This document shows positions 46,368-55,558 of a stretch of DNA of 64,000 nt, piece after piece (the first letter of the stretch is position 1; every line of letters starts with the position of its first letter). Source of the DNA: Roseivivax sp. THAF197b (lineage in GTDB: Bacteria > Pseudomonadota > Alphaproteobacteria > Rhodobacterales > Rhodobacteraceae). The stretch is from assembly GCF_009363255.1 (NCBI RefSeq), contig NZ_CP045318.1:2407501-2471500 (forward strand). Direction: 5' to 3'. A program made the translations under genes and the position numbers. A model generated the notes under the pieces. The model was not told the origin of the DNA and ran no database searches. It was given only the letters and a program-made list of their open reading frames with translations.

Positions 46368-47278
46368 TCCAGCACCTCGTCGACGGTATTCTCGTGGGGG
46401 CGATCTACGCGCTTGGCGCCATCGGTCTGACCATGGTCATGCACATGCTGCGCTTTGCCAACTTCTCGCATGCGGAGCTCTTGTCCGTGGGCGCCTATGC
46501 CGCGCTCGTCTTCGACAAGCTCTTTTCCAGCATCGCGCCGCCGCTTGCGGCACAGATCGGGCCATTGTCGATGAGTTTCGCACTGGCGCTGGCGGTGCTG
46601 ATCTCCATGGCGATCACAGCGGCCACCGCCGTTCTGATCGACAAGCTCGTCTTCAAGCGCATCCGTGAGCGCGGCGAAGAATTATCCATGGTCTTCGCCT
46701 CTTTCGGCGTGGCGCTGATCCTGCGCAACGTGATCGGGCTGGTCTTCGGGCTCGGCACGACGCTTTACAGCCGCGAGATCCCGTTCGCGATGGTGCTGAG
46801 CCTCGATCCGCTCATCCTCGTACGGCCCGACCAGATCTTCACCCTGGCCGCGGCCCTTCTGCTGATGGTCATCCTGCATCTCGTGCTGTCGCGCACGACT
46901 TTCGGCTACAGCCTGCGCGCCGTGGCGGAGAACGCATCGCTGGCGCAGGTCACCGGCGTCAACCTGCGCCGTGTCATCATCGCGGTCTGGCTCATCGGCG
47001 GCGGGCTCGCGGCGGCGGCGGGCGTCTTCTATGGTCTGACCAACCAGATCACGCCGATGATCGGACGCGATCTGCTGATGCCGGTCTTTGCCGCCACCAT
47101 CGTGGGCGGGATCGGCTCGATCTACGGCGCGGCGGCGGGCGGCTTTCTGGTGGGCCTGGCCGCCAACCTCGCGCTGGTCGTGCTGCCCTCGGGCTACAGC
47201 CCGTCGGTGCCATTCCTCATCATCCTTCTCGTTCTGACCATCCGCCCGAGCGGTATCTTCGCATCGGAGCGCGCATGA
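46364..47278 (+). CDS. livH: Branched-chain-type ABC transporter permease LivH
   Basis: 304 aa membrane protein with about eight helices; the N-terminal LVDGILVGAIYALGAIGLTMVMHMLRFANFSHAE is the LivH hallmark. Overlaps livF and livM by four bases each. Confidence 0.93.
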   Translation: MIQHLVDGILVGAIYALGAIGLTMVMHMLRFANFSHAELLSVGAYAALVFDKLFSSIAPPLAAQIGPLSMSFALALAVLISMAITAATAVLIDKLVFKRIRERGEELSMVFASFGVALILRNVIGLVFGLGTTLYSREIPFAMVLSLDPLILVRPDQIFTLAAALLLMVILHLVLSRTTFGYSLRAVAENASLAQVTGVNLRRVIIAVWLIGGGLAAAAGVFYGLTNQITPMIGRDLLMPVFAATIVGGIGSIYGAAAGGFLVGLAANLALVVLPSGYSPSVPFLIILLVLTIRPSGIFASERA

Positions 47279-48246
47279 TCGGGCTTCTGTCATACCTCGT
47301 CTTCTTCGCCACGGTGGCGACGATCCTGTCCATCGCCGTGCTGGGCCTGAACCTGCAATGGGGCAATACCGGTCTGTTCAACGGGGGCGTGGCCGCGTTC
47401 TTCGGCGCGGGCGCCTACGGCACGCTGATCCTGGGCAGCACGCCGCAAGACGGCCACCTGGGCGGCTATGCCCTGCCCTACCCGCTGGCACTTCTGGGCG
47501 GCATGCTGGCGGCGGGCCTTCTGGCCTGGGGCGTCGGGCGCCTCACGCTGAAGCTGCGCCATGATTACCTGGCCATTGCGACCTTCGGCGTCGCCGTCGC
47601 CTTCGAGAATGTCATGCGCAATGCCGAATGGCTGTCGGGCGGCGCCAAGGGTTTGCGCGGGTTCGAGCGGCCCTTGCAGGATCTGATCGGACCGGGCCTG
47701 ACCTATAACGCGCTCTATCTCGCCTTCGTCGCGGTGCTGCTGGCGCTGACCTATCTGTTCCTGCAACGGCTCGTCCGCTCGCCCTTCGGACGCCTGTTGC
47801 GGGCCATTCGCGAGGACGAGGAGGCCGCGCGCTCGTTGGGCAAAAGCCCCGCCAGGGTCCGCCTGACCGCCTTCGTGACCGGGTCCGTCATCATGGGCAT
47901 GGCGGGCGGGCTCTATGCCACCTTCTATGCCTTCGTCAGCCCGCAGGACGTGCTGCCGATCCTGACCTTCCAGATCTGGGCGATGCTCATCGTCGGAGGG
48001 GCGGGCAACAATCGCGGCGCCATCATCGGCGCGTTCCTGATCTGGGGCACCTGGACGGCAAGCGGCTGGGCCCTGTCGCGCTATGCGCCCGTCGAGGCGC
48101 AGATCTATGCAGGCTCGGTCCAATATGTCCTAATCGGATCGGTGATCGTCGGCATGCTGCTCTGGCGACCGCAGGGGCTCTTCCCCGAGCGGCTGGTCGT
48201 GTCGCAATCGGGACGCGCCCGGCCCGGCACCATCGCCGCGGAATGA
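47275..48246 (+). CDS. livM: Branched-chain-type ABC transporter permease LivM
   Basis: 323 aa membrane protein. LGLNLQWGNTGLFNGGVAAFFGAGAY and the late RAIREDEEAARSLGKSPARVRLTAFV are typical of LivM. Partner of LivH in the permease pair. Confidence 0.93.
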   Translation: MIGLLSYLVFFATVATILSIAVLGLNLQWGNTGLFNGGVAAFFGAGAYGTLILGSTPQDGHLGGYALPYPLALLGGMLAAGLLAWGVGRLTLKLRHDYLAIATFGVAVAFENVMRNAEWLSGGAKGLRGFERPLQDLIGPGLTYNALYLAFVAVLLALTYLFLQRLVRSPFGRLLRAIREDEEAARSLGKSPARVRLTAFVTGSVIMGMAGGLYATFYAFVSPQDVLPILTFQIWAMLIVGGAGNNRGAIIGAFLIWGTWTASGWALSRYAPVEAQIYAGSVQYVLIGSVIVGMLLWRPQGLFPERLVVSQSGRARPGTIAAE

Positions 48247-48289
48247 ACAACAAAGAAACCAAGAAGCCAACCAACCGGGAGTACGACAG

Positions 48290-49564
48290 ATGATGGAGAC
48301 ACGGAGCATCCTGCGCACGAGCGCAGCCCTGGGCCTCGCCCTTGCGGCCATGGGCCTTGCAGACCGCGCGGAGGCGCAGGACTGCAGCGTCAAGGTGGGC
48401 GCGGTCCTGCCCACCTCGGTCGATTGGGGCCGCCCCATCGCCGAGACCGCGCAATGGGTGGTCGATCAGGTCAACGAGGCGGGCGGCGTCAATGATTGCC
48501 AGGTCGAGATGATCCTGCGCGACACGCAAGTGGACCCCAAGGTCGGCGTGGACGCGGCCAAGGCGCTGGTCGATCTCGACGGGGTGCCGCTTCTTCTGGG
48601 CGCGGTCTCCTCGGGCGTGTCGATGCCGATCCTGACCTCGGTGACGGTGCCTGCGGGCGTGATGCAGATGTCGTGCTGCTCCTCCTCCACGGCCTTCACA
48701 GCGCTTTCGGAGGAGGGCAAGACCGACGGGCTGTGGTTCCGCACCTTCGCCACGACGGGTGTTCAGGCCGCGGTCGGCGCCAAGGTCGCGCAGGATCAGG
48801 GCTGGAAGAAGGTCGCGATCTTCTACAAGAACGACGATTGGGGCCAGGATATCGGCAAGCTCGTCGCTTCCGACCTCGAAGCGCTCGGGATCGAGGTGAC
48901 CGCCTCCGTGGCCATCAACGACGCGCAACCGAGCTACCGCGCCGAGGCCGCGAGCGCCCTTTCTGCGCAGCCCGACGCGATCTACCTCGCGCTCTATCCC
49001 AACGAAGGCACGGCGGCCGTGCGCGAATGGATCTCGCTCGGCGGGACGCAGAACATGATCCTCGCCAATTCGCTGAAATCGGACGAATTCCGCGAGAATG
49101 TGGGCATGGATTACCTTGCCAATGCCTGGGGCACCGATACCGCCTCGCCGCGTGCCGACAGCGCCACGGCCTTCGTCGATGCCTTCGAGGCGCGCTTCGA
49201 TGGCCCGCCCAACGGCCCCGGCTTGGCCAACAGCTATGATGCCACGATGATCGGACTTCTGGCGATGGAGGCCGCGGGCAAGGACGCGTCCGGCGCCGAG
49301 ATTGCCGCGGCGATCCCGCGCGTCACCGACCCCGAAGGCACCCCGATCACGGCAGATGGCGCAGGCTTCACCCAAGCGTCGCAGATCTTCGCCGATGGCG
49401 GCAGCGTCATGTACCAGGGCGCGACGGGCAATGTCCGCTTCGATCCCAACGGCGATGTCTCCGCCCCGGCCGTGGTGTGGAAGTTCGGTGAGGACGGCAT
49501 CGACGAGGTCGAATACCTGTCGCTCGACGATGTCGATGCCTTCATGGCCTCGCTGAAGGACTGA
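48290..49564 (+). CDS. ABC transporter substrate-binding protein, LivK/AmiC type
   Basis: 424 aa with signal peptide (ALGLALAAMGLADRAEAQ). Type I periplasmic fold: KVGAVLPTSVDWGRPIAETAQWVVDQVNEAGG, then SMQMSCCSSST-like binding region near 125-130 with two adjacent Cys, unusual for this family. Ligand unknown; the neighbouring reductases and FCD regulator do not suit a simple branched-chain amino acid. Last gene of the operon; both ATG 48290 and 48293 are possible. Confidence 0.9.
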   Translation: MMETRSILRTSAALGLALAAMGLADRAEAQDCSVKVGAVLPTSVDWGRPIAETAQWVVDQVNEAGGVNDCQVEMILRDTQVDPKVGVDAAKALVDLDGVPLLLGAVSSGVSMPILTSVTVPAGVMQMSCCSSSTAFTALSEEGKTDGLWFRTFATTGVQAAVGAKVAQDQGWKKVAIFYKNDDWGQDIGKLVASDLEALGIEVTASVAINDAQPSYRAEAASALSAQPDAIYLALYPNEGTAAVREWISLGGTQNMILANSLKSDEFRENVGMDYLANAWGTDTASPRADSATAFVDAFEARFDGPPNGPGLANSYDATMIGLLAMEAAGKDASGAEIAAAIPRVTDPEGTPITADGAGFTQASQIFADGGSVMYQGATGNVRFDPNGDVSAPAVVWKFGEDGIDEVEYLSLDDVDAFMASLKD

Positions 49565-49572
49565 AATGCGGC

Positions 49573-49598
49573 GCGGCGCCGGGTTCGCCCGGTGCCGC
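49573..49598 (+). terminator. Hairpin after the binding-protein gene
   Basis: GCGGCGCCGGG / CCCGGTGCCGC pair over 11 bp (one G-U) around TTCG, 8 bp after the stop. No T tract follows, so it may protect the mRNA end or act with other factors. Confidence 0.5.
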
Positions 49599-49899
49599 GT
49601 CTGGCCGGAAGCGCGGTTTCCGGCGACCCTTCAATCCATATCCCAGAGCCAAAGCACTCGCAGGTCGCCGCGCGTCGCGCGCAACCGGTCAAATCCTGTG
49701 CGCGGCTCTGCGCCGCATCCGCGAAGGCCGGGCGAAACGGTTGACGCCGCCCATTAAAGCAGTTTTGGTGTATCTTTGTGCTTCACCCTTTCCCGGAGAC
49801 GATCCGCCGAACCTAAAGCTCTGATTTAAAATAATAAAAGTTACATTTTCAGAAGGCCCGTCTCCGCAGCACGTCAATGCAATCCTTCGGGAGGCCAAC
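49599..49899 (+). promoter_or_regulatory. putA upstream region
   Basis: No gene. An AT-rich block at about 49819-49854 (TTTAAAATAATAAAAG-like) contrasts with the GC-rich surroundings and probably holds the putA promoter or an Lrp/PutR-type site. No divergent putR gene is present, unlike in many relatives. CTTCGGGAGG precedes the ATG. Confidence 0.4.
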
Positions 49900-52800
49900 A
49901 TGAACGAGCTCACACCCATGGATCCCTCTGATCCAGGAACCCTTCGACAGAAAGTTCGCGAAAATTACACGTCCGAGGAAGCCGAGGTCATCCGCGCGCT
50001 GATCGAACGCTGCAATTTCTCCGACGCGGAGCGACAGCAGATCGCCAAGGCGGGCGCGCAATATGTCGACCGCGTCCGCAAGGAGACGTCGCCTTCGATG
50101 ATGGAGGCGTTTCTGGCCGAATACGGCCTCTCCACAGAAGAGGGCGTGGGCCTGATGTGCCTCGCCGAAGCGCTGCTGCGCGTGCCCGATGCTGAGACGA
50201 TCGACGATCTGATCCATGACAAGATCGAGCCCTCGAACTGGGGCGCGCATCTGGGGCATTCCTCGTCCTCGCTGGTCAATGCCTCGACCTGGGCGCTAAT
50301 GCTCACGGGCAAGGTGCTCGATGACGATCCCAAGGGCCCGACCCGCGCGCTGCGCGGCCTCGTGCGCCGCATGGGCGAGCCTGTCGTGCGCACCGCCGTT
50401 GGTCAGTCGATGAAGATCCTCGGCCGGCAATTCGTGCTGGGTCAGACCATCGAAGAAGGCATGAAGAACGCCCGCGAGCTCGAGAAGAAGGGCTATACCT
50501 ACTCCTACGACATGCTGGGCGAAGCGGCCCGCACGGACGAGGACGCGCTGCGCTACAAGGACGCCTATGCCAAGGCGATCTCAGCGATCTCGAAGCAGGC
50601 CAAGGGCGATGTGCGCTCCAGCCCCGGTATCTCGGTCAAGCTGTCGGCCCTGCATCCGCGCTATGAATACACCCACAAGGACACCGTGATGTCGGTCCTT
50701 GTCCCGCGTGCCAAGGAACTCGTGCGTCAGGCCGCGAAGGCCAATATCGGCTTCAACATCGACGCCGAGGAGCAGGACCGCCTCGATCTGTCGCTCGATA
50801 TCATCGAAGAGCTCCTGTCCGATCCCGAGCTTGAGGGCTGGGAAGGCTTCGGCGTCGTCGTGCAGGCCTACGGACGCCGCGCGGCACCTGTGATCGAGTA
50901 CCTTTATGACCTCGCCGAGCGGCTGGATCGCAAGATCATGATCCGTCTCGTCAAGGGTGCCTATTGGGACACCGAAATCAAGCTTGCGCAGGAAATGGGT
51001 GTGGAGCGGTTCCCGGTCTTCACTCGCAAGGCCAATACCGATGTCAGCTACATGGCCTGCGCGCGCATGCTGATGCAGCGGCGCGACCGGATCTATCCGC
51101 AATTCGCCACCCATAACGCGCATACCTGCGCCGCCGTGATCGCGATGGCGGGCAATGACAAGGACAGCTTCGAGTTCCAGCGCCTGCACGGCATGGGCGA
51201 GTCGCTGCACGGCATCATCAAGCAGGCCGAGGATACGCGCTGCCGGATCTACGCCCCCGTGGGCGCACATCGCGACCTTCTGGCCTACCTTGTGCGCCGC
51301 CTACTGGAGAACGGCGCGAACTCGTCCTTCGTGAACCAGATCGTCGACGAGAGCATCCCCTCCGAAGAGATCTCCCGCGATCCCATCACCGAGGTCGAGA
51401 AGCTAGACGAGATCGCCAACCCGACGATCCGCCTACCGGGCGAGCTGTTCCCCGACCGGCCCAATTCGCGCGGCTTCCGCATCAACGAGCCGGCCTCGAT
51501 CCTGCCGCTTCTGGCCAAACGCGAGGCCTTCTCCGACAAGACATGGAGCGCCGCACCGATGCTGGTCGGCAATCCCGCGCCCAAGGGCGAAGCGCGCGAT
51601 GCGCTATCACCTGCGGATCTGAGCCATGTGGTTGGAAAGGTCCATGAAGCCACGTCCGAGGAGGTGGCAGCGGCACTCGACGCGGCAGGTCCGGGCTTTG
51701 AGGAATGGTCTCAGCGCCCCGTATCGGAGCGTGCGGGTATCCTGCGCAAGGTCGCCGACCTATACGAGGACAACATCGCCGAGCTTTGCGCGATCACCAC
51801 CCGCGAGGCCGGAAAAACACTGCTCGACGGCATCGCGGAAGTGCGCGAAGCGGTTGATTTCCTGCGGTATTACGCAAACGAGGCCGAGCGTCTGGAAGAC
51901 GAGGAGCCGGGCCAGGCGCGCGGGATCTTCGTCTGCATCAGCCCGTGGAACTTCCCGCTGGCGATCTTCACCGGCCAGATCGCGGCGGCGCTCGCCACCG
52001 GCAATTCGGTCCTCGCGAAACCGGCCGAACAGACGCCCATGATCGCCGCGCGCGCCGTGGAGATGATGCGCGAGGCTGGTTTGCCTGAAGGCGCTTTGCA
52101 ACTTCTGCCGGGCGATGGCCCGACCGTGGGTGGGCCGCTCACCAGCGATCCGCGCATTGCGGGCGTGTGCTTCACCGGCTCCACGGAGGTGGCGCAGATC
52201 ATCCACAAGGCGCTTGTGAAGAATGCCGGGCCTGACGCGATCCTGATCGCCGAGACCGGGGGCCTCAACGCGATGATCGTCGATTCCACTGCGCTGACGG
52301 AACAGGCGGTGCGCGACATCCTGATTTCGTCCTTCCAGTCGGCGGGCCAGCGCTGTTCGGCGCTGCGCATGCTCTACGTTCAGGACGAGGCGCGCGAGCG
52401 GCTTCTCGACATGCTCTACGGCGCGATGGATGCGCTCAGCATCGGCGATCCGTGGCGCGTGGATACCGACGTCTCCCCCGTCATCGACGAGGAGGCGCGC
52501 AAGGGCATCTCGGACTACACCGCCCAGCAGGAGAAGGCCGGACGCGTGCTCAAGACGCTGCCCGCGCCCGAGAAAGGCTCTTACGTTCGTCCTGCGGTCG
52601 TGAAGGTCGGCGGGATCGGCGATCTCGAGAAGGAAATCTTCGGCCCCGTCCTGCATGTCGCGAGCTTCAAGGCGACGCAGATCGACAGGGTCGTCGATGA
52701 GATCAACGCCAAGGGCTACGGCCTGACCTTCGGGCTGCACACCCGGATCGACGACCGCGTGCAACAGATCGTGGAGCGGATCGAGGTCGGCAACACCTAC

Positions 52801-53562
52801 GTCAACCGCAACCAGATCGGCGCGATCGTGGGCTCCCAGCCCTTCGGTGGCGAGGGTCTGTCGGGCACCGGGCCCAAGGCGGGCGGGCCGCTCTACCTCA
52901 CGCGGTTCCGGCGCACGGGCAAGACCGGCAGCTATGACGCGCCCAAGGGCGAAGCGGTCGACGCCGCCCGTATCGCCAAGGCCATCGCGAAGATCGATGC
53001 GCGGAACTGGGCTGCGCGTGTGGATGACCGGGTGTCGGTGCTGCGCAAGGCGCTCTCGGGCTCCAAGGGCGAGGTGCGGCGCGCGCTCAACGAGACGGCG
53101 GCCTTCGACATGACGCCACAGACGCTGCCCGGACCCACCGGCGAGAGCAACCGTTTGGGCATGTATCCCAAGGGCAATGTGCTGTGCCTCGGTCCCACAA
53201 CCGAGGTGGCGCTGGCTCAAGCTGTTCAGGCCCTCGGCGCAGGCTGTGGCGTTCTGATCGTCGCACCGGGGGCTGCCGCTGCGGCGCAACCCTTGATCGA
53301 TGCAGGCGCGCCTGCCCTGGCCATCGACGGGACCGTCGCGCCCGACACTCTGAAAACCCTCGACGGGATCGCGACCGTTGCGGCAGCGGGCGCCTCCGAC
53401 TGGACGCGCGATCTGCGGCTGGCCCTGGCGGAGCGTGACGGCCCGATCGTGCCGCTTGAGACGCAGGTCATCTGCCCCGAGCGGTTCGTGGTGGAACGCC
53501 ATCTCTGCATCGACACGACCGCCGCCGGGGGCAATGCGAGCCTCTTGGCGACCGCGGAATAA
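49900..53562 (+). CDS. putA: Bifunctional proline dehydrogenase / P5C dehydrogenase
   Basis: 1220 aa. Oxidises proline to glutamate in two steps. The N-terminus lacks the ribbon-helix-helix DNA-binding domain, so it is not an autoregulator. PRODH barrel about 150-480 (VKLSALHPRYEYT, RLVKGAYWDTEIK), P5C dehydrogenase about 530-1010 (ISPWNFPLAIFTGQIAAAL, catalytic Glu in LIAETGGLN, catalytic Cys near 819 in GQRCSALRM), and an ALDH-superfamily C-terminal extension about 1050-1220 as in the larger type B PutA proteins. Confidence 0.96.
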   Translation: MNELTPMDPSDPGTLRQKVRENYTSEEAEVIRALIERCNFSDAERQQIAKAGAQYVDRVRKETSPSMMEAFLAEYGLSTEEGVGLMCLAEALLRVPDAETIDDLIHDKIEPSNWGAHLGHSSSSLVNASTWALMLTGKVLDDDPKGPTRALRGLVRRMGEPVVRTAVGQSMKILGRQFVLGQTIEEGMKNARELEKKGYTYSYDMLGEAARTDEDALRYKDAYAKAISAISKQAKGDVRSSPGISVKLSALHPRYEYTHKDTVMSVLVPRAKELVRQAAKANIGFNIDAEEQDRLDLSLDIIEELLSDPELEGWEGFGVVVQAYGRRAAPVIEYLYDLAERLDRKIMIRLVKGAYWDTEIKLAQEMGVERFPVFTRKANTDVSYMACARMLMQRRDRIYPQFATHNAHTCAAVIAMAGNDKDSFEFQRLHGMGESLHGIIKQAEDTRCRIYAPVGAHRDLLAYLVRRLLENGANSSFVNQIVDESIPSEEISRDPITEVEKLDEIANPTIRLPGELFPDRPNSRGFRINEPASILPLLAKREAFSDKTWSAAPMLVGNPAPKGEARDALSPADLSHVVGKVHEATSEEVAAALDAAGPGFEEWSQRPVSERAGILRKVADLYEDNIAELCAITTREAGKTLLDGIAEVREAVDFLRYYANEAERLEDEEPGQARGIFVCISPWNFPLAIFTGQIAAALATGNSVLAKPAEQTPMIAARAVEMMREAGLPEGALQLLPGDGPTVGGPLTSDPRIAGVCFTGSTEVAQIIHKALVKNAGPDAILIAETGGLNAMIVDSTALTEQAVRDILISSFQSAGQRCSALRMLYVQDEARERLLDMLYGAMDALSIGDPWRVDTDVSPVIDEEARKGISDYTAQQEKAGRVLKTLPAPEKGSYVRPAVVKVGGIGDLEKEIFGPVLHVASFKATQIDRVVDEINAKGYGLTFGLHTRIDDRVQQIVERIEVGNTYVNRNQIGAIVGSQPFGGEGLSGTGPKAGGPLYLTRFRRTGKTGSYDAPKGEAVDAARIAKAIAKIDARNWAARVDDRVSVLRKALSGSKGEVRRALNETAAFDMTPQTLPGPTGESNRLGMYPKGNVLCLGPTTEVALAQAVQALGAGCGVLIVAPGAAAAAQPLIDAGAPALAIDGTVAPDTLKTLDGIATVAAAGASDWTRDLRLALAERDGPIVPLETQVICPERFVVERHLCIDTTAAGGNASLLATAE

Positions 53563-53565
53563 GAC

Positions 53566-53592
53566 GGTGGGCCCGCCACGTACGGGCCCGCC
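53566..53592 (+). terminator. Hairpin between putA and nhaC
   Basis: GGTGGGCCCG / CGGGCCCGCC pair over 10 bp (one G-T) around 7 nt, starting 3 bp after the putA stop, followed by TAAAAATT. It could terminate or attenuate read-through into the antiporter gene. Confidence 0.55.
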
Positions 53593-53645
53593 TAAAAATT
53601 GCTTCCCCAATCGATAGAACGGAACCTGAAACAGGGAGATTTCCC

Positions 53646-55172
53646 ATGTCATCCGATACCAAGGAACCACGCGCACCGTCGCTGGGTCTGGCTCTCGTCC
53701 CCGTGGTGCTGACCCTCGCGGTACTGGCCGTGCAACTTTTCTATTTCGACGATTTCACACCGCATATTCCGCTGTCCATCGGCCTCGCGATCACGTCGAT
53801 CGTCGGCATCTACCTTGGCCACAGCTGGCCCAATATCCAGGACGGCGTCTTTCACGTCATCAACGTGTCGCTGCCTTCGGTCTCCGTTCTCATCACGGTG
53901 GGCATGATCATCGGGGTCTGGATTGCCTCGGGCACGGTTCCGACGCTGATCTATTACGGCCTCGTTCTGCTATCGCCAGAGATCTTCCTCGCCGCGGCGA
54001 TGATCCTCTGCGCCATCGTCTCGCTGTCGCTGGGCACGTCCTGGGGGACGGTCGGGACCGTGGGCCTTGCGCTGATGGGGATTGGTGCGGGCTTTGATAT
54101 CCCGATGTACTGGACTGCAGGCGCGGTCGTTTCCGGCGCCTTTTTCGGCGACAAGATCTCGCCCCTGTCGGACACCACGAACCTCGCCCCGGCGGTGACC
54201 GGCACGAACCTCTTCGATCACATCAAGAACATGATGCCGACCACCGTGCCGGCCATGCTGATCGCGCTCGGCATCTATACCTGGGCGGGCTTCTCGATGG
54301 TGGGTGACGGCAGCACGTCCTTCGAGCGGATCGAAAGCATCACCGTCGCCTTGCAGGAGAACTTCTGGATCTCGCCCTGGCTTCTCGCCCCGGCGCTTCT
54401 GGTCATCGGCCTTGCCGTGACGAAGAAGCCGCCGATCCCGTCGCTCTTTGCCGGTGTGGTCGTGGGCGGCCTCATGGCCATCGGCTTCCAGGGGGCGGGG
54501 CTGCACGATGTCTTCACCTTCGCCAATAGCGGCTATTCCATCGAGACGGGCGTGTCCGAGATCGACAGCCTGCTCAATCGCGGCGGCATCCAGTCGATGA
54601 TGTGGACCATCAGCCTCGTTCTGATCGCGCTCGGCTTCGGCGGCGCGCTGGAGCGCACGGGCTGTCTGGAGACGATCATCAACGCGATCATGACCAAGGT
54701 CACGAGCTTTGCAGGCATCCAGACCTCGGCCATCGGCACCTCGGTCGCCACCAACCTCGTCGCGGGCGATCCCTACCTCTCGATCGCGCTTCCGGGCCGG
54801 ATGTATGCGCCCGTTTATCGCGGCATGGGCTACTCGACGCTGAACCTGAGCCGCGCCATCGAGGAAGGCGGCACGCTCATGTCGCCGCTGATCCCGTGGA
54901 ACGCAGGCGGTGCCTTCGTCATCAGCGCGCTGGCCCTGGGCATTGCGGACGGCAATGTGGAGAACCTGCTCTATATTCCGCTGTCCTTTGCCTGCTGGCT
55001 GGCACCGGTGATCGGCATCGTCTACGCGCTGACCGGGCTCTTCTCGCCCAAGGCGACGGCCGAGGAAATCCAGGGCTGGAAAGACAGCAACGAGGCGATC
55101 AAGGACCTGCGCGAGCATGGCTTCGACGGCCCCGGCGCCAAGATGGGCGGCGCGGCGCAACCTGCCGAGTAA
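53646..55172 (+). CDS. nhaC: Na+/H+ antiporter, NhaC family
   Basis: 508 aa, about 11-12 hydrophobic helices. LSLGTSWGTVGTVGLALMGIG and the polar GAFFGDKISPLSDTTNLAPAVTG block are the NhaC signature that carries the ion-site residues. A GGGAG site precedes ATG 53646. It follows putA after 83 bp; many marine relatives take up proline or other amino acids with sodium, so sodium recycling is a possible link. It could also exchange organic solutes, as some NhaC relatives do. Confidence 0.92.
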   Translation: MSSDTKEPRAPSLGLALVPVVLTLAVLAVQLFYFDDFTPHIPLSIGLAITSIVGIYLGHSWPNIQDGVFHVINVSLPSVSVLITVGMIIGVWIASGTVPTLIYYGLVLLSPEIFLAAAMILCAIVSLSLGTSWGTVGTVGLALMGIGAGFDIPMYWTAGAVVSGAFFGDKISPLSDTTNLAPAVTGTNLFDHIKNMMPTTVPAMLIALGIYTWAGFSMVGDGSTSFERIESITVALQENFWISPWLLAPALLVIGLAVTKKPPIPSLFAGVVVGGLMAIGFQGAGLHDVFTFANSGYSIETGVSEIDSLLNRGGIQSMMWTISLVLIALGFGGALERTGCLETIINAIMTKVTSFAGIQTSAIGTSVATNLVAGDPYLSIALPGRMYAPVYRGMGYSTLNLSRAIEEGGTLMSPLIPWNAGGAFVISALALGIADGNVENLLYIPLSFACWLAPVIGIVYALTGLFSPKATAEEIQGWKDSNEAIKDLREHGFDGPGAKMGGAAQPAE

Positions 55173-55185
55173 CCGACCAAGGAAA

Positions 55186-55209
55186 CGGGCCGGATATTCA
55201 TCTGGCCCG
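55186..55209 (+). terminator. Possible terminator after nhaC
   Basis: CGGGCC / GGCCCG with a 12-nt loop, then CTTC. Short stem, no real T tract. Confidence 0.4.
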
Positions 55210-55558
55210 CTTCACCCGCCCTGAGGGCTGACCGCGACACTACCTTGCCCTCAAGGCACGCGCATCCCGGCGCCCTCCCCTTTTCCGACAGACGCACAAC
55301 CTACGCCCGCATTCCGTGCGTCTTGGCGATTTCATTGGGCGCGCCGTTCAATTCCTCAAAAAAGGCCGCATTTTTTTACTGCGCCGCCGATATTTGTGAT
55401 AACGTTTCCGTTATTAGCCTGCGGGTCGAGACAGACCGCCATTATTAGATAGTTCTTTTTCGTAACGATGACGCTTGGATTGCCAGGTATGAAATTCGGG
55501 GTTCAATTTTATCTTTTCGCGCCCACCTTCTGTTCGCGCATAGCGGCGGTGTAGGAGG
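55210..55558 (+). promoter_or_regulatory. AT-rich leader of the polysaccharide genes
   Basis: No gene. From about 55360 the sequence becomes AT-rich, with a run of seven T and the palindrome ATAACG-TTTC-CGTTAT at 55399-55414. The base composition differs sharply from nhaC and marks the boundary of a region that may have been acquired. The palindrome may bind a regulator. Confidence 0.45.
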
